Notes: a model not told the origin generated them from the letters alone. Shown: positions 19,505 through 28,865, numbered from the stretch's first letter. The stretch: DNA of 57,359 bases from Hoyosella rhizosphaerae (GCF_014643175.1 NZ_BMJH01000005.1:1-57359), one strand, 5' to 3'. Program-made: numbers and translations.

Positions 19505-20002
19505 CTAGCGGGGGACATGAAAGGTGTCGAGGTGACAACTGCCATTGTTTAGTCTGTCCCATGGTTGGTCGGTGGACAATACCGCTAGAGCTGATGTTGG
19601 ATATTTCGTTCGAATGTGTTGTGCAGCTTCGCCTGTGTCGTTTTCGGCTAACCAGAGAGTCGTATCGGGTATGCCTGGCCAGTGGGCTATTACGAGTAGG
19701 GAAGTGACGTCGTTTTCGACGAGTCGTAATTCTTCGATGATGGTGTCGATGTCTGCGCCGTAGAACTCCGGGATGAATGACACTGGGCCGTCGAGTTTTG
19801 TGGCGGCGAGGGTGTCTCGGGTTCGCGTAGCTGTGGAACAGAGCGTGAGGTCGATGGAGCCCACGTTGGTCCGAAGCCAGTCTCCTGCTAGGCCAGCTTC
19901 GCGTTGTCCTCGGTCGGCGAGGGGGCGGTCGTGGTCGGCGACTCCGAGGGGGTACGCCGACTTTCCGTGGCGCATGAAGATGAGCTTTCGGCCGTTGTCC
20001 AT
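19505..20002 (-). CDS. SixA-type histidine phosphatase
   Basis: 165 residues. The phosphohistidine phosphatase signature RHGKSAYP near the N-terminus supplies the nucleophilic His. The second catalytic His is in LLVIAHWPG, and the STATRTRDT arginine motif is present. The short length and the RPLADRGQREA segment fit the SixA branch of the histidine phosphatase superfamily rather than phosphoglycerate mutase. Substrate unknown. It is the first gene of a minus-strand pair with the thioesterase and is divergent from the DinB-fold gene. Confidence 0.85.
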   Translation of the reverse strand: MDNGRKLIFMRHGKSAYPLGVADHDRPLADRGQREAGLAGDWLRTNVGSIDLTLCSTATRTRDTLAATKLDGPVSFIPEFYGADIDTIIEELRLVENDVTSLLVIAHWPGIPDTTLWLAENDTGEAAQHIRTKYPTSALAVLSTDQPWDRLNNGSCHLDTFHVPR

Positions 20003-20115
20003 GGGTTCTCAGGCTACTAATGCCCTCATGAGCGGGCGGTTGATGTATCGGATTCGTGCCCAAAATGTTGGACATCTGCTAGCTGCTGGCAAATTCTTAG
20101 CAAACACGTAGCAAA

Positions 20116-20143
20116 AAAAGAAGCAATCGTGCTTGCTTCTTTT
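20116..20143. other. A-tract/T-tract palindrome between divergent genes
   Basis: AAAAGAAGCAA (20116-20126) and TTGCTTCTTTT (20133-20143) form a perfect 11-bp stem with a 6-nt loop. The sequence is shaped like a bidirectional intrinsic terminator, with the A-run on one side continuing to seven A. Yet it sits between two divergent gene starts, where no terminator is expected. It could be an operator, a leader terminator or the end of a small RNA. Confidence 0.6.
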
Positions 20144-20197
20144 GAGGGAAGCTGTCAGGCTTGTCTCACATAAATTAACCCTATCGGGAGTGAGTGC

Positions 20198-21016
20198 ATG
20201 TCCAATCCTTCTCCGCTCGACGCTCAAAGTCGGGTAGCCAAAGTTGTGGACGATCTCGACGCGGAAGGAGCGGCGCTCGACGCGCTAATAGCTGATCTTC
20301 CCGCTGACAGTTGGGCGCTTCCCACACCCGCCGCGGGATGGACAATCGCGCACCAAATCGGCCATCTCGCATGGACAGATAATGCCTCTATCGCTGCAGC
20401 GACAAACCCCGACGCGTTCCAAGCGTTGGTTCAGCAGGCATGGACAAACCCGACGGGGTTTGTTGACGAGGCGGCAGAAGAGTGGTCCTCAATTGCCCCC
20501 GTGGAGCTACTGGAACGCTGGCGCACTTTGCGAGCAGACCTGTCTCAAGCACTTCGCAACATTGAGCCTGGAACCAAGGTGCAGTGGTTTGGTCCCCCGA
20601 TGAGTCCAGCCTCGATGGCGAGTGCCCGAATTATGGAAACGTGGGCACATGGACTCGACGTCGCTGACACGTTGGGCGTCACTGTCGAACCAACTTCACG
20701 GATTAAGCATGTAGCCCACATCGGCGTGCGTGCTCGTGACTTCGCTTACGCACTCAACCAGCTCACTCCGCCGGCCGAGCAATTTCGCGTAGAGCTCGCT
20801 GCGCCGGACGGTGAAACCTGGACTTGGGGCCCTGAGGATGCCAAGCAACGTGTGAGCGGGCCGGCCTTGGATTTCTGCTACCTCGTTACGCAACGTCGCA
20901 ACCTTGCGGATCTCGACCTCAGCGCGGAAGGCGCAGACGCCGAAAAGTGGCTCACGATTGCGCAGGCATTCGCGGGCCCTCCCGGTAACGGTCGCGCCCC
21001 CCTGGGGAAAAAGTAA
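20198..21016 (+). CDS. Mycothiol-type DinB-fold metal protein (TIGR03084-like)
   Basis: 272 residues. The N-terminal maleylpyruvate-isomerase/DinB-like helical bundle contains H52 and H56 (HQIGH) and E147/H151 (METWAHG), the usual His-Glu-His metal site of mycothiol-dependent enzymes. A C-terminal domain (about 180-265) with [18 protein letters not shown] resembles the wHTH/SCP-like tail of TIGR03084 proteins. GGGAG lies ahead of the ATG. It is the first gene of a same-strand run with the AtuA-like protein and acyl-CoA enzymes, 35 bp before the next gene, so a role in that pathway is inferred. The reaction is unknown. Confidence 0.8.
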   Translation: MSNPSPLDAQSRVAKVVDDLDAEGAALDALIADLPADSWALPTPAAGWTIAHQIGHLAWTDNASIAAATNPDAFQALVQQAWTNPTGFVDEAAEEWSSIAPVELLERWRTLRADLSQALRNIEPGTKVQWFGPPMSPASMASARIMETWAHGLDVADTLGVTVEPTSRIKHVAHIGVRARDFAYALNQLTPPAEQFRVELAAPDGETWTWGPEDAKQRVSGPALDFCYLVTQRRNLADLDLSAEGADAEKWLTIAQAFAGPPGNGRAPLGKK

Positions 21017-21051
21017 CTTTCAAAGCTTGATTCTGACACTAGGAGCCACGC

Positions 21052-22758
21052 ATGGCACAACAGAAGATGATTCGGGTCGGAAACTGCTCCGGCTTCTACG
21101 GCGATCGCATCTCAGCGATGCGGGAAATGCTTGAAGGCGGTGACGTCGACTACATCACGGGGGACTACCTTGCGGAACTAACGATGCTCATCCTTGGGCG
21201 TGATCGTATGAAGGACCCCAGCTTGGGGTATGCGAAGACCTTCGTGCGACAGGTCGAGGAATGCTTATCACTCGCGCTCGAGCAGGGTGTAAAGATCGTC
21301 ACCAACGCAGGTGGCCTCAACCCCGCGGGCTTGGCTGAAAAGATCCGAGAGATCGCTGACAACCAGGGGCTTAAGGTCAATGTCGCCCACGTCGAGGGTG
21401 ATGACCTTCGCGAACGGGCAGAAGAACTCGGCCTCGGCGCACCGCTCACCGCGAATGCCTACCTCGGCGCTTTTGGGATTGCCGAGTGCCTTAAAGATGG
21501 CGCTGACGTCGTCGTCACCGGGCGAGTAACCGATGCTTCTGTCATTGTCGCTCCGGCGATCGCGGCATTCGGTTGGGAACGCACGGACTTCGACGAGCTA
21601 GCAGGTGCCGTAGTCGCAGGCCACGTAATTGAGTGCGGCACGCAGGCAACGGGCGGAAACTACTCCTTCTTCACTGAGATCTCCAACCTTGGGCGTCCAG
21701 GCTTCCCGATCGCCGAGATCCACTCCGATGGTTCCAGCGTCATCACCAAGCACGAGGGCACTGGGGGAGAAGTCAGCGTCGGTACTGTCACCGCACAGTT
21801 GCTGTACGAGATCTCGGGAGCGCGGTATGCGGGACCTGACGTGACCACCCGGATGGACACGATCGAGCTAAGTGAAGATGGCCCGGACCGCGTGCGCATC
21901 AGTGGCGTCACCGGGGAAGCTCCGCCGCCGGACCTCAAAGTGTCTCTCAACACGCTTGGTGGTTTCCGCAACCAGGCTGACTTTATTGTCACCGGCCTCG
22001 ATATCGATAAGAAGGTTGCTCTTGCGAAGGAGCAGCTCGAAGCATGGCTGACGAAACCACCAGCTGAGCTTCGTTGGGAAGTGTCGGGCACGGCTCGTGA
22101 CGATGCGCCTACCGAGGAACAAGCAAGTTCGATCCTGCGGTGCATCGTCAAGGACATGGACCCGAAGATCGTTGGTCGAAACTTCACTAGCGTTGCCGTT
22201 GAACTCGCGCTGGCCAGCTACCCAGGTTTTGCGCTTACCGCTCCTCCCGCAAACGCGCAGCCTTACGGACTTTTCACACCTGGCTATGTGCCTCAGGCGC
22301 AGGTCCCGCACGTAGCAGTACTGGCCGACGGAACTCGCAAGGACATTGCGCCTGCACCGGAGACCTTGCCGCTAGTAGATGCTGACAACCCTGTGGTTGA
22401 GGCACCCGCAGACCTCGGTGCAACGAAGCGCGTGCCGCTCGGAACGATTGCCGGTGCGCGCAGTGGTGACAAGGGCGGCAACGCCAACATCGGAGTGTGG
22501 GTGCGAAGCGATGCCGAGTGGCTTTGGCTAGCTCACACTTTGACCTCGGACAACCTGAAGGAACTGTTGCCCGAAGCGCAGGACCTCACTGTCCACCGGT
22601 ACGTATTCCCGAAACTTCGCGCTCTGAACTTCGTAATCGAAGGAATTCTTGGCCAGGGGGTTGCCTCCCAGGCTCGCTTTGATCCACAAGCAAAGGGCCT
22701 CGGCGAGTGGTTGCGCTCTCGCCACCTTGAAATTCCCGTCGCGTTCCTCGATGCGTAA
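21052..22758 (+). CDS. AtuA-like protein (DUF1446 with C-terminal AtuA ferredoxin-like domain)
   Basis: 568 residues. The N-terminal domain (about 1-440) begins VRVG-type IRVGNCSGFYGDR and contains ALEQGVKIVTNAGGLNP, DVVVTGRVTDASV and HVIECGTQATGGNYSFF, all characteristic of the AtuA/DUF1446 family. The C-terminal domain (about 460-565), with LGTIAGARSGDKGGNANIG, is the small AtuA-associated domain. AtuA is required for acyclic terpene (citronellol/geraniol) use in Pseudomonas, but its reaction is not defined. Gene order matches M. tuberculosis Rv0976c upstream of fadE13. Confidence 0.85.
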   Translation: MAQQKMIRVGNCSGFYGDRISAMREMLEGGDVDYITGDYLAELTMLILGRDRMKDPSLGYAKTFVRQVEECLSLALEQGVKIVTNAGGLNPAGLAEKIREIADNQGLKVNVAHVEGDDLRERAEELGLGAPLTANAYLGAFGIAECLKDGADVVVTGRVTDASVIVAPAIAAFGWERTDFDELAGAVVAGHVIECGTQATGGNYSFFTEISNLGRPGFPIAEIHSDGSSVITKHEGTGGEVSVGTVTAQLLYEISGARYAGPDVTTRMDTIELSEDGPDRVRISGVTGEAPPPDLKVSLNTLGGFRNQADFIVTGLDIDKKVALAKEQLEAWLTKPPAELRWEVSGTARDDAPTEEQASSILRCIVKDMDPKIVGRNFTSVAVELALASYPGFALTAPPANAQPYGLFTPGYVPQAQVPHVAVLADGTRKDIAPAPETLPLVDADNPVVEAPADLGATKRVPLGTIAGARSGDKGGNANIGVWVRSDAEWLWLAHTLTSDNLKELLPEAQDLTVHRYVFPKLRALNFVIEGILGQGVASQARFDPQAKGLGEWLRSRHLEIPVAFLDA

Positions 22759-22779
22759 TTAACGAAAGGCTTTAACTCT

Positions 22780-23949
22780 ATGACCACCACAAGTACGTGG
22801 CCGTCCCGCTCCCTGTGGGAAAGCCCAGAGCGCCAAGAACTGCGGAAAACTGTACGCAGGTTCGCCGAACAGCACATTCTTCCTTTCCAAGAAGAGTGGG
22901 AGAAGGCCGGTGAACTGCCCCGTTCGCTCCACAAGAAAGCCGGCGACCTCGGGCTTCTCGGCGCTGGATTCCCAGAGTTCGCGGGTGGCGGTGACGGCGA
23001 CATCATCGACGCGATGATCGTCGCGGAAGAACTGTGCTACGCAGGCGCCGCTGGCGGACTCCTGGCATCGTTGTTCACCCATGGCATTTCCTTGCCGCAC
23101 ATGATTGAAGCTGGCGACCCCGATCACATCGAGAAATGGGCTAAGCCCACACTTGCTGGAGACAAGATCGGATCCCTCGCGATCACTGAGCCCGGTGGCG
23201 GTTCCGATGTGGCGAACATGCGTACCGTAGCCCGTCGTGAGGGTGACGAGTTTGTCATCAACGGTTCCAAGACCTTCATCACCTCGGCTGTTCGCGCTGA
23301 CTTCGTAGTCACCGTGTGCCGCACCGGTGAGAAGGGGCAGCTCTCACTCATCGTGGTGGAAAAGGGCACCCCCGGCTTCACCGTCGCGCGCAAGCTCGAC
23401 AAGATGGGGTGGCTGTGCTCGGATACGGCAGAGCTTCACTACGACGACGTGCGGGTTCCCGTCGCAAACCTCATCGGTGAAGAGCACAGCGGGTTCGCGC
23501 AACTTGCCCGTGGCTTTGTTACCGAGCGGGCTGCGCTCGCTGTGCAGGGGTACGCCAGTGCTCAACGGTGCCTCGACCTCACAGTGCAGTGGTGTAGGGA
23601 CCGCGACACCTTCGGGCGGCCGCTCATCAGCCGACAAACTGTCCAAGCGACGTTGTCCGAAATGGCCCGCAAGATCGACATTTCGCGCACCTACACCCGC
23701 GTTCTCTGCGAACGGGCGCTCTACGGCGACAGTGACCTCATCGCTGAGGTGTGTTTCGCAAAAAACACCGCAGTCGAGGCAGGCGAGTGGGTTGCCAACC
23801 AGGCAGTACAACTCTTCGGCGGAATGGGGTACATGCGGGAGAGCGAAGTGGAGAGACAGTACCGAGACATGCGCCTCCTCGGCATCGGAGGCGGGACGAA
23901 CGAAATTCTGACCGGACTAGCAGCCAAGGTGTTGGGGTTCAAACCATGA
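22780..23949 (+). CDS. Acyl-CoA dehydrogenase 1 (FadE13-like)
   Basis: FAD-dependent acyl-CoA alpha,beta-dehydrogenase, 389 residues with the full ACAD fold: ITEPGGGSDVANM, KTFITSAVRADF and an FGGMGYMRE C-terminal domain. The usual catalytic Glu of the YEGT motif is replaced by Gly371 (IGGGTNEI). Glu249 in FVTERAAL sits where isovaleryl-CoA dehydrogenase keeps its base. This favours a branched-chain, isovaleryl- or citronellyl-type substrate. Its TGA overlaps the ATG of the carboxyltransferase. The position corresponds to fadE13 in M. tuberculosis. Confidence 0.88.
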   Translation: MTTTSTWPSRSLWESPERQELRKTVRRFAEQHILPFQEEWEKAGELPRSLHKKAGDLGLLGAGFPEFAGGGDGDIIDAMIVAEELCYAGAAGGLLASLFTHGISLPHMIEAGDPDHIEKWAKPTLAGDKIGSLAITEPGGGSDVANMRTVARREGDEFVINGSKTFITSAVRADFVVTVCRTGEKGQLSLIVVEKGTPGFTVARKLDKMGWLCSDTAELHYDDVRVPVANLIGEEHSGFAQLARGFVTERAALAVQGYASAQRCLDLTVQWCRDRDTFGRPLISRQTVQATLSEMARKIDISRTYTRVLCERALYGDSDLIAEVCFAKNTAVEAGEWVANQAVQLFGGMGYMRESEVERQYRDMRLLGIGGGTNEILTGLAAKVLGFKP

Positions 23950-25544
23950 CAATATTGCAATCAACTCTCGACACTTCGTCGGAAGACTTCGAAGCAGCGC
24001 GCCAAGCCATGCTGACAAAACTTACCGAGGTTGAAGCCGAGCACGCTAAGGCGCTGTCCGGCGGCGGCGTCGACAAAATGGAGCGCCACCGCAAACGCGG
24101 CAAGCTCACAGCACGCGAGCGCATCGAGTTGCTCATTGATCCAGATTCCGCGTTCCTGGAACTGTGCCCGCTTGCAGCATGGGGGAGTGACTTCCACGTA
24201 GGCGCCAGCGTCGTTATCGGCATCGGTGTCGTCAACAATGTCGAATGCCTCATCGTGGCTAATGATCCGACCGTCAAGGGCGGAACTAGCAACCCGTGGA
24301 CGCTACGTAAGTCTTTCCGGGCAAACGAGATCGCTTTCCAAAACCGCCTACCAGTGGTCTCCCTGGTCGAATCTGGTGGCGCTGACCTTCCGACCCAGAA
24401 GGAAGTTTTCATTCCGGGCGGCAAGATGTTCCGCGACTTGACCCGCGCTTCCGCGGCGGGGATCCCCACAGTGTCGCTGGTGTTCGGAAACTCCACGGCT
24501 GGTGGTGCTTACATCCCAGGCATGTCGGACCACGTGGTGATGATCAAAGAGCAGTCGAAGGTGTTCCTTGGTGGACCTCCTCTGGTCAAGATGGCCACAG
24601 GGGAAGAGTCGGACGACGAGTCGCTCGGTGGTGCGGAAATGCACGCCCGCAAATCTGGTCTCGCCGACTACTTCGCAGTGGATGAGCGCGACGCAATCCG
24701 AATTGGCCGCGACATTGTTGCGCGTCTGAACTGGAAGAAAAAGGGCCCCGAACCGAAAACGGACTACGCTGATCCGCTGTTTGATTCGGAAGACCTCCTT
24801 GGTGTTGTACCGGGCGATCTGAAAATCCCATTCGATCCTCGCGAGGTTATTGCCCGCGTGGTTGACGGTTCCGAATTTGACGAATTCAAACCTCTCTACG
24901 GTTCGTCACTCGTCACCGGATGGGCACAGTTGCACGGGTACCCAGTGGGCATCCTGGCCAACGCCCGAGGCATCTTGTTTAGCGAAGAATCCCAAAAGGC
25001 CACCCAGTTCATCCAGCTGGCGAACCGGGCCAATACGCCACTGTTGTTCCTGCACAACACAACCGGCTACATGGTCGGTAAGGAATACGAGCAGAACGGC
25101 ATCATCAAGCACGGTTCGATGATGATCAACGCGGTGTCAAACTCAAAGGTTCCGCACATTTCGTTGCTGATGGGTGCTTCATACGGCGCTGGCCACTATG
25201 GCATGTGCGGGCGAGCATACGATCCCCGCTTCCTTTTTGCATGGCCAAGCGCTAAATCGGCCGTGATGGGTGCCCAGCAGCTAGCGGGTGTTATCTCGCT
25301 GGTGATGCGCGCAAGCGCGGAAGCAAAGGGCAAGCCATTCGACGAAGAGTTCGACAAGAACATGCGGGCCATGGTCGAGGCACAGATCGAAGCGGAATCG
25401 CTGCCGCTGTTCCTCTCCGGCCGTCTGTTCGATGACGGTGTAATTGATCCGCGCGACACGCGCACCATCCTGGGCCTGTGCCTATCAGCTATCCACACCA
25501 ACGAGGTCGAAGGCACTGACAACTTCGGCGTATTCCGGATGTGA
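23946..25544 (+). CDS. accD2: Acyl-CoA carboxylase beta subunit (AccD2/MCC-beta-like)
   Basis: Carboxyltransferase subunit, 532 residues from the ATG at 23946, which overlaps the dehydrogenase stop (ATGA). A longer upstream open frame is just the antisense-like reading of that gene. Motifs are GKLTARERIELLIDPDS, LVESGGADLPTQKEVF, GNSTAGGAYIPGMSDHVVM and MGASYGAGHYGMCGRAYDP, typical of methylcrotonyl/geranyl-CoA carboxylase beta chains. It transfers carboxyl from carboxybiotin to an acyl-CoA. It pairs with the biotin-carrying alpha subunit that follows. The accD2 name is by synteny; the substrate is not known. Confidence 0.88.
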   Translation: MTILQSTLDTSSEDFEAARQAMLTKLTEVEAEHAKALSGGGVDKMERHRKRGKLTARERIELLIDPDSAFLELCPLAAWGSDFHVGASVVIGIGVVNNVECLIVANDPTVKGGTSNPWTLRKSFRANEIAFQNRLPVVSLVESGGADLPTQKEVFIPGGKMFRDLTRASAAGIPTVSLVFGNSTAGGAYIPGMSDHVVMIKEQSKVFLGGPPLVKMATGEESDDESLGGAEMHARKSGLADYFAVDERDAIRIGRDIVARLNWKKKGPEPKTDYADPLFDSEDLLGVVPGDLKIPFDPREVIARVVDGSEFDEFKPLYGSSLVTGWAQLHGYPVGILANARGILFSEESQKATQFIQLANRANTPLLFLHNTTGYMVGKEYEQNGIIKHGSMMINAVSNSKVPHISLLMGASYGAGHYGMCGRAYDPRFLFAWPSAKSAVMGAQQLAGVISLVMRASAEAKGKPFDEEFDKNMRAMVEAQIEAESLPLFLSGRLFDDGVIDPRDTRTILGLCLSAIHTNEVEGTDNFGVFRM

Positions 25545-25567
25545 GTGCAATGACGGGAGAAATAACC

Positions 25568-27565
25568 ATGCACAACATCACCAGCGTGCTCGTCGCCAAC
25601 CGCGGCGAGATTGCACGTCGAGTGTTCGCAACATGTCGCCGGGCGGGAATTAACACTGTCGCTGTCTTTTCAGATGCCGACGCAAATGCCCCGCACGTCG
25701 CCGAAGCTGATGCGGCTGTCCGCCTACCTGGTAACACCCCCGGTGAAACATACCTGCGTAGCGACGCGATCATCGCGGCAGCAAAAGCTGCTGGCGCCGA
25801 CGCTATCCACCCGGGTTACGGCTTCCTTTCGGAGAACGCTGATTTCGCTCGGGCCGTGATTGATGCGGGTCTGCGCTGGATAGGCCCACCGGTTAAAGCC
25901 ATCGAATTGATGGGTTCGAAGGTTGAATCCAAGAAGATGATGGATGCGGCCGGGGTTCCGGTGCTCAAGAAGCTCGACCCTAGTTCTGTTACCGAAGCTG
26001 ACCTGCCTGTACTGATCAAGGCATCCGCAGGTGGTGGCGGTCGCGGCATGCGCGTGGTGCGTAATGTCGCTGAACTGCAAGACCAAATCGAAGGCGCGCA
26101 GCGCGAGGCCGCATCCGCATTCGGTGATCCGACAGTCTTCTGTGAGCGCTACCTCGAAACTGGACGGCACATTGAGGTCCAGGTCATGGCCGACGAGCAC
26201 GGAACTGTGTGGTCGGTGGGTGAGCGCGAATGTTCTATTCAGCGCCGACACCAGAAAGTAGTAGAGGAAGCTCCTTCGCCGCTGGTGGAAAAGCTTGTAG
26301 ACACAGGCATGCGTGATCGCCTGTTCGAGGCGGCACAGCTTGCCGCAAAAGCTATCGACTACGTCGGAGCGGGCACCGTCGAGTTTTTGGCAGACGAATC
26401 GGGACATTTCTACTTCCTCGAAATGAACACCCGGCTGCAGGTGGAGCACCCTGTCACAGAGTGCACCACCGGACTTGACCTTGTGCAGCTCCAGATTGAC
26501 GTCGCTGAGGGTGCAGCGCTTCCGGCCGAACAACCGGCCATGCGCGGCCACTCCATTGAGGTCCGCCTATATGCCGAGGACCCGGCGCAAGACTGGCAAC
26601 CGCAAAGTGGAACAGTGCATCACCTGTCCGTGCCAGGGACTCGCAACGAGTTTGAGGTCCTCACTGAAATCGGTGTCCGGCTTGATTCGGGTGTGACTGA
26701 CGGCTCCGTTGTTAGTGTGTTCTACGATCCGATGCTCGCAAAGGTCATTTCGTTTGCACCGACCCGCCGCCAAGCCGCCCAGGTCCTCGCGAACGCCCTC
26801 ACAGGGATGAAACTTCACGGGCTTGTGACAAACCGCGACCTGCTCGTGAATATCCTTCGCCACTCTGCGTTCCTTGCGGGGGACACCGATACAGCGTTCT
26901 TCAACACCCACGGTCTCGACACCCTTTCGCAGCCGGTTACTTCCCCGGAAGCGCACGCTTGGAGCGCTATCGCTGCAGCCCTGGCTGACGCAGAAGAAGA
27001 GCGTGGTAATGCGAAGGTGCAGAAGAGGATTCCCGCGGGGTACCGGAACATGCCATCGCAAACGCAGCAACGCGACTATGCGTCGGCGACAGACACCATT
27101 GAGGTGAAGTACCAGCAGACGCGGTCCGGAATTACCGTGTCTGACCACAGCGACTTCGTTGTAGTCAATGCACAGCCCGACAGTGTGATCGCCGATGTTA
27201 ATGGTGTACGTCGTCACTTCAGCGTGGCACGGTACGGCGATATGCGGTGTGTTGATTCACCCCTAGGCCATGCGACCTTCACAGCACTTCCGCGCTTTAT
27301 TGACCCCTCCACGGCGGTCGCTGCTGGCTCACTCCTAGCGCCAATGCCCGGATCTGTCATCCGGGTAGCGGTCGAGGTCGGAGACACAGTGACTCTTGGG
27401 CAACCCATTTTGTGGCTCGAAGCAATGAAGATGGAGCACACCATCGCTGCGCCTGCCGACGGCGTCGTTACTGAACTAAACGTGCAAGCAGGGCAACAAG
27501 TGGACGTTGGCGCAATCTTGGCAGTCGTCGGCGACGCTGACGCCGCCACCTCAGAAGGAGAATAA
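25568..27565 (+). CDS. accA2: Acyl-CoA carboxylase alpha subunit: biotin carboxylase plus BCCP (AccA2-like)
   Basis: ATP-dependent biotin carboxylase with its own biotin carrier, 665 residues from the ATG at 25568. GGGAG at 25555-25559, 8 nt upstream, decides this over the GTG at 25541 and ATG at 25550. The biotin-carboxylase part (about 1-450) has VLVANRGEIARRV, KASAGGGGRGMRVV, RHIEVQVMADEHG, ECSIQRRHQKVVEEAPSP and EMNTRLQVEHPVTE. The C-terminal biotinyl domain has EAMKMEH with biotinylated K621. It forms the holoenzyme with the preceding beta subunit and supplies carboxybiotin. Ends 2 nt before the next dehydrogenase. Confidence 0.92.
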   Translation: MHNITSVLVANRGEIARRVFATCRRAGINTVAVFSDADANAPHVAEADAAVRLPGNTPGETYLRSDAIIAAAKAAGADAIHPGYGFLSENADFARAVIDAGLRWIGPPVKAIELMGSKVESKKMMDAAGVPVLKKLDPSSVTEADLPVLIKASAGGGGRGMRVVRNVAELQDQIEGAQREAASAFGDPTVFCERYLETGRHIEVQVMADEHGTVWSVGERECSIQRRHQKVVEEAPSPLVEKLVDTGMRDRLFEAAQLAAKAIDYVGAGTVEFLADESGHFYFLEMNTRLQVEHPVTECTTGLDLVQLQIDVAEGAALPAEQPAMRGHSIEVRLYAEDPAQDWQPQSGTVHHLSVPGTRNEFEVLTEIGVRLDSGVTDGSVVSVFYDPMLAKVISFAPTRRQAAQVLANALTGMKLHGLVTNRDLLVNILRHSAFLAGDTDTAFFNTHGLDTLSQPVTSPEAHAWSAIAAALADAEEERGNAKVQKRIPAGYRNMPSQTQQRDYASATDTIEVKYQQTRSGITVSDHSDFVVVNAQPDSVIADVNGVRRHFSVARYGDMRCVDSPLGHATFTALPRFIDPSTAVAAGSLLAPMPGSVIRVAVEVGDTVTLGQPILWLEAMKMEHTIAAPADGVVTELNVQAGQQVDVGAILAVVGDADAATSEGE

Positions 27566-27567
27566 AC

Positions 27568-28725
27568 ATGTCTTTCATCGAGACTGAAGAGCAGCGAGAA
27601 CTCCGGAAAGCTGTCTCGGAACTGGGCGCTAAGTATGGCTGGCGCTACATGCTGGAAAAGTCACAGAAGGGTGAGAAGACCACCGAACTGTGGGAAGAAG
27701 CAGGCAAGCTGGGCTTCCTCGGTGTGAACCTCCCCGAGGAGTATGGCGGCGGTGGCGCTGGCATGTATGAGCTCTCTCTTGTCCTCGAGGAGCTCGCCGC
27801 TGCCGGAACAGGGCTCTTGATGATGGTTGTGTCACCCGCAATCTGCGGCACAATCATCAACCGGTACGGCACCGAAGACCAGAAGAAGAAGTGGCTTCCA
27901 GGCATCGCGGACGGTTCGATCACGATGGCGTTCGGGATCACGGAACCTGATGCTGGTTCCAACTCGCACCAGATCATTACCACCGCCCGTCGCGATGGCG
28001 ACGAGTGGCTGCTCAGCGGTCGCAAAACCTACATTTCTGGTGTGGACCAGGCGCAGGCTGTACTCATCGTTTCGCGTACCGAGGATGCAAAAACAGGCAA
28101 GCTGAAGCCGGCGCTGTTCATTGTTCCAACTGACGCGCCGAACTTCGAATACCAGCAGATCGAAATGGGGATCGCAAGCCCCGAGAAGCAGTTCATGCTG
28201 TTCCTCGACGACGTGCGCCTACCCGCCGATTCCCTCGTCGGGTCCGAAGATGCCGCACTTATGCAGTTGTTCGCCGGACTTAACCCTGAGCGCATCATGG
28301 CATCAGCAATGGCATTGGGTATGGCCCGCTACGCGCTGGACAAAGCCACTGCATACGCCAAGGAACGTACCGTGTGGAAAACTCCAATCGGTGCACACCA
28401 AGCGATCGCGCATCCGCTTGCCCAGTGCCATATCGAGATCGAATTGGCCAAGCTCATGATGCAAAAGGCAGCGTTCCTGTACGACTCGGGTGACGACTGG
28501 GCCGCAGCATCTGCCGCCAACATGGCCAAGTACGCGGCTGGTGAGGCTGGCGTGAAGACAGTGGATCAAGCTGTTCACACCCACGGCGGCAATGGCCTTG
28601 CCACCGAATACGGGTTGGTCGATCTGATTGCTGCATCACGGCTGACTCGAATTGCACCGGTGAGCCGCGAAATGATCTTGAACTTTGTTGCGCAAGCCAA
28701 CCTAGGACTTCCTAAGTCCTACTGA
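27568..28725 (+). CDS. Acyl-CoA dehydrogenase 2 (FadE12-like)
   Basis: Second ACAD, 385 residues, with AGAAGGAG upstream of the ATG. FAD/substrate motifs are GITEPDAGSNSHQI, GRKTYISGV and THGGNGLATEYGL. As in the first dehydrogenase, the YEGT catalytic motif is lost (IAPVSREMI). Glu241 in NPERIMAS lies at the isovaleryl-CoA-dehydrogenase position. Two dehydrogenases around one carboxylase would fit a pathway that dehydrogenates, carboxylates and processes a branched acyl-CoA, or a heteromeric dehydrogenase. Followed by a terminator. Syntenic with fadE12. Confidence 0.88.
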   Translation: MSFIETEEQRELRKAVSELGAKYGWRYMLEKSQKGEKTTELWEEAGKLGFLGVNLPEEYGGGGAGMYELSLVLEELAAAGTGLLMMVVSPAICGTIINRYGTEDQKKKWLPGIADGSITMAFGITEPDAGSNSHQIITTARRDGDEWLLSGRKTYISGVDQAQAVLIVSRTEDAKTGKLKPALFIVPTDAPNFEYQQIEMGIASPEKQFMLFLDDVRLPADSLVGSEDAALMQLFAGLNPERIMASAMALGMARYALDKATAYAKERTVWKTPIGAHQAIAHPLAQCHIEIELAKLMMQKAAFLYDSGDDWAAASAANMAKYAAGEAGVKTVDQAVHTHGGNGLATEYGLVDLIAASRLTRIAPVSREMILNFVAQANLGLPKSY

Positions 28726-28739
28726 GTTGAACCCGTCGC

Positions 28740-28785
28740 ACCGCGTGGCCTCGTAAAGATCAAACTCTTTCCGGTGCCACGCGGT
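28740..28785 (+). terminator. Terminator after the second acyl-CoA dehydrogenase
   Basis: ACCGCGTGGC (28740-28749) pairs with GCCACGCGGT (28776-28785). An inner AAAGA/TCTTT pair extends it, and GTTTCT follows. It starts 15 nt after the stop codon. It suggests the crotonase-TetR pair is at least partly transcribed separately. Confidence 0.75.
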
Positions 28786-28804
28786 GTTTCTATCCGCCTT
28801 CCAT

Positions 28805-28858
28805 GCAGAACCACACAGTCGCGCAGAGCCACACAATCGCGCAGAACCACACAATGAG
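28805..28858 (+). repeat. Three 18-bp tandem repeats at the crotonase start
   Basis: Three near-identical 18-bp units (28805-28822, 28823-28840, 28841-28858), each starting GCAGA(A/G)CCACACA. They end 8 nt before the ATG I prefer for the crotonase. If an upstream ATG at 28803 were used, they would encode a six-residue repeat (QNHTVA/QSHTIA/QNHTMR). They may instead be regulatory sites between the terminator and the gene. Confidence 0.8.
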
Positions 28859-28865
28859 GTCCTCA

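Noticed and set aside
19461-20075. Long N-terminal extension of the thioesterase frame
   Set aside because: It is Arg/Pro/His-rich antisense-like sequence overlapping the phosphatase gene; the ATG at 19460 has a good RBS and starts the conserved domain.
23751-23945. N-terminal extension of the carboxyltransferase frame
   Set aside because: It overlaps the end of the dehydrogenase gene in another frame; the ATGA overlap start at 23946 matches the family start.
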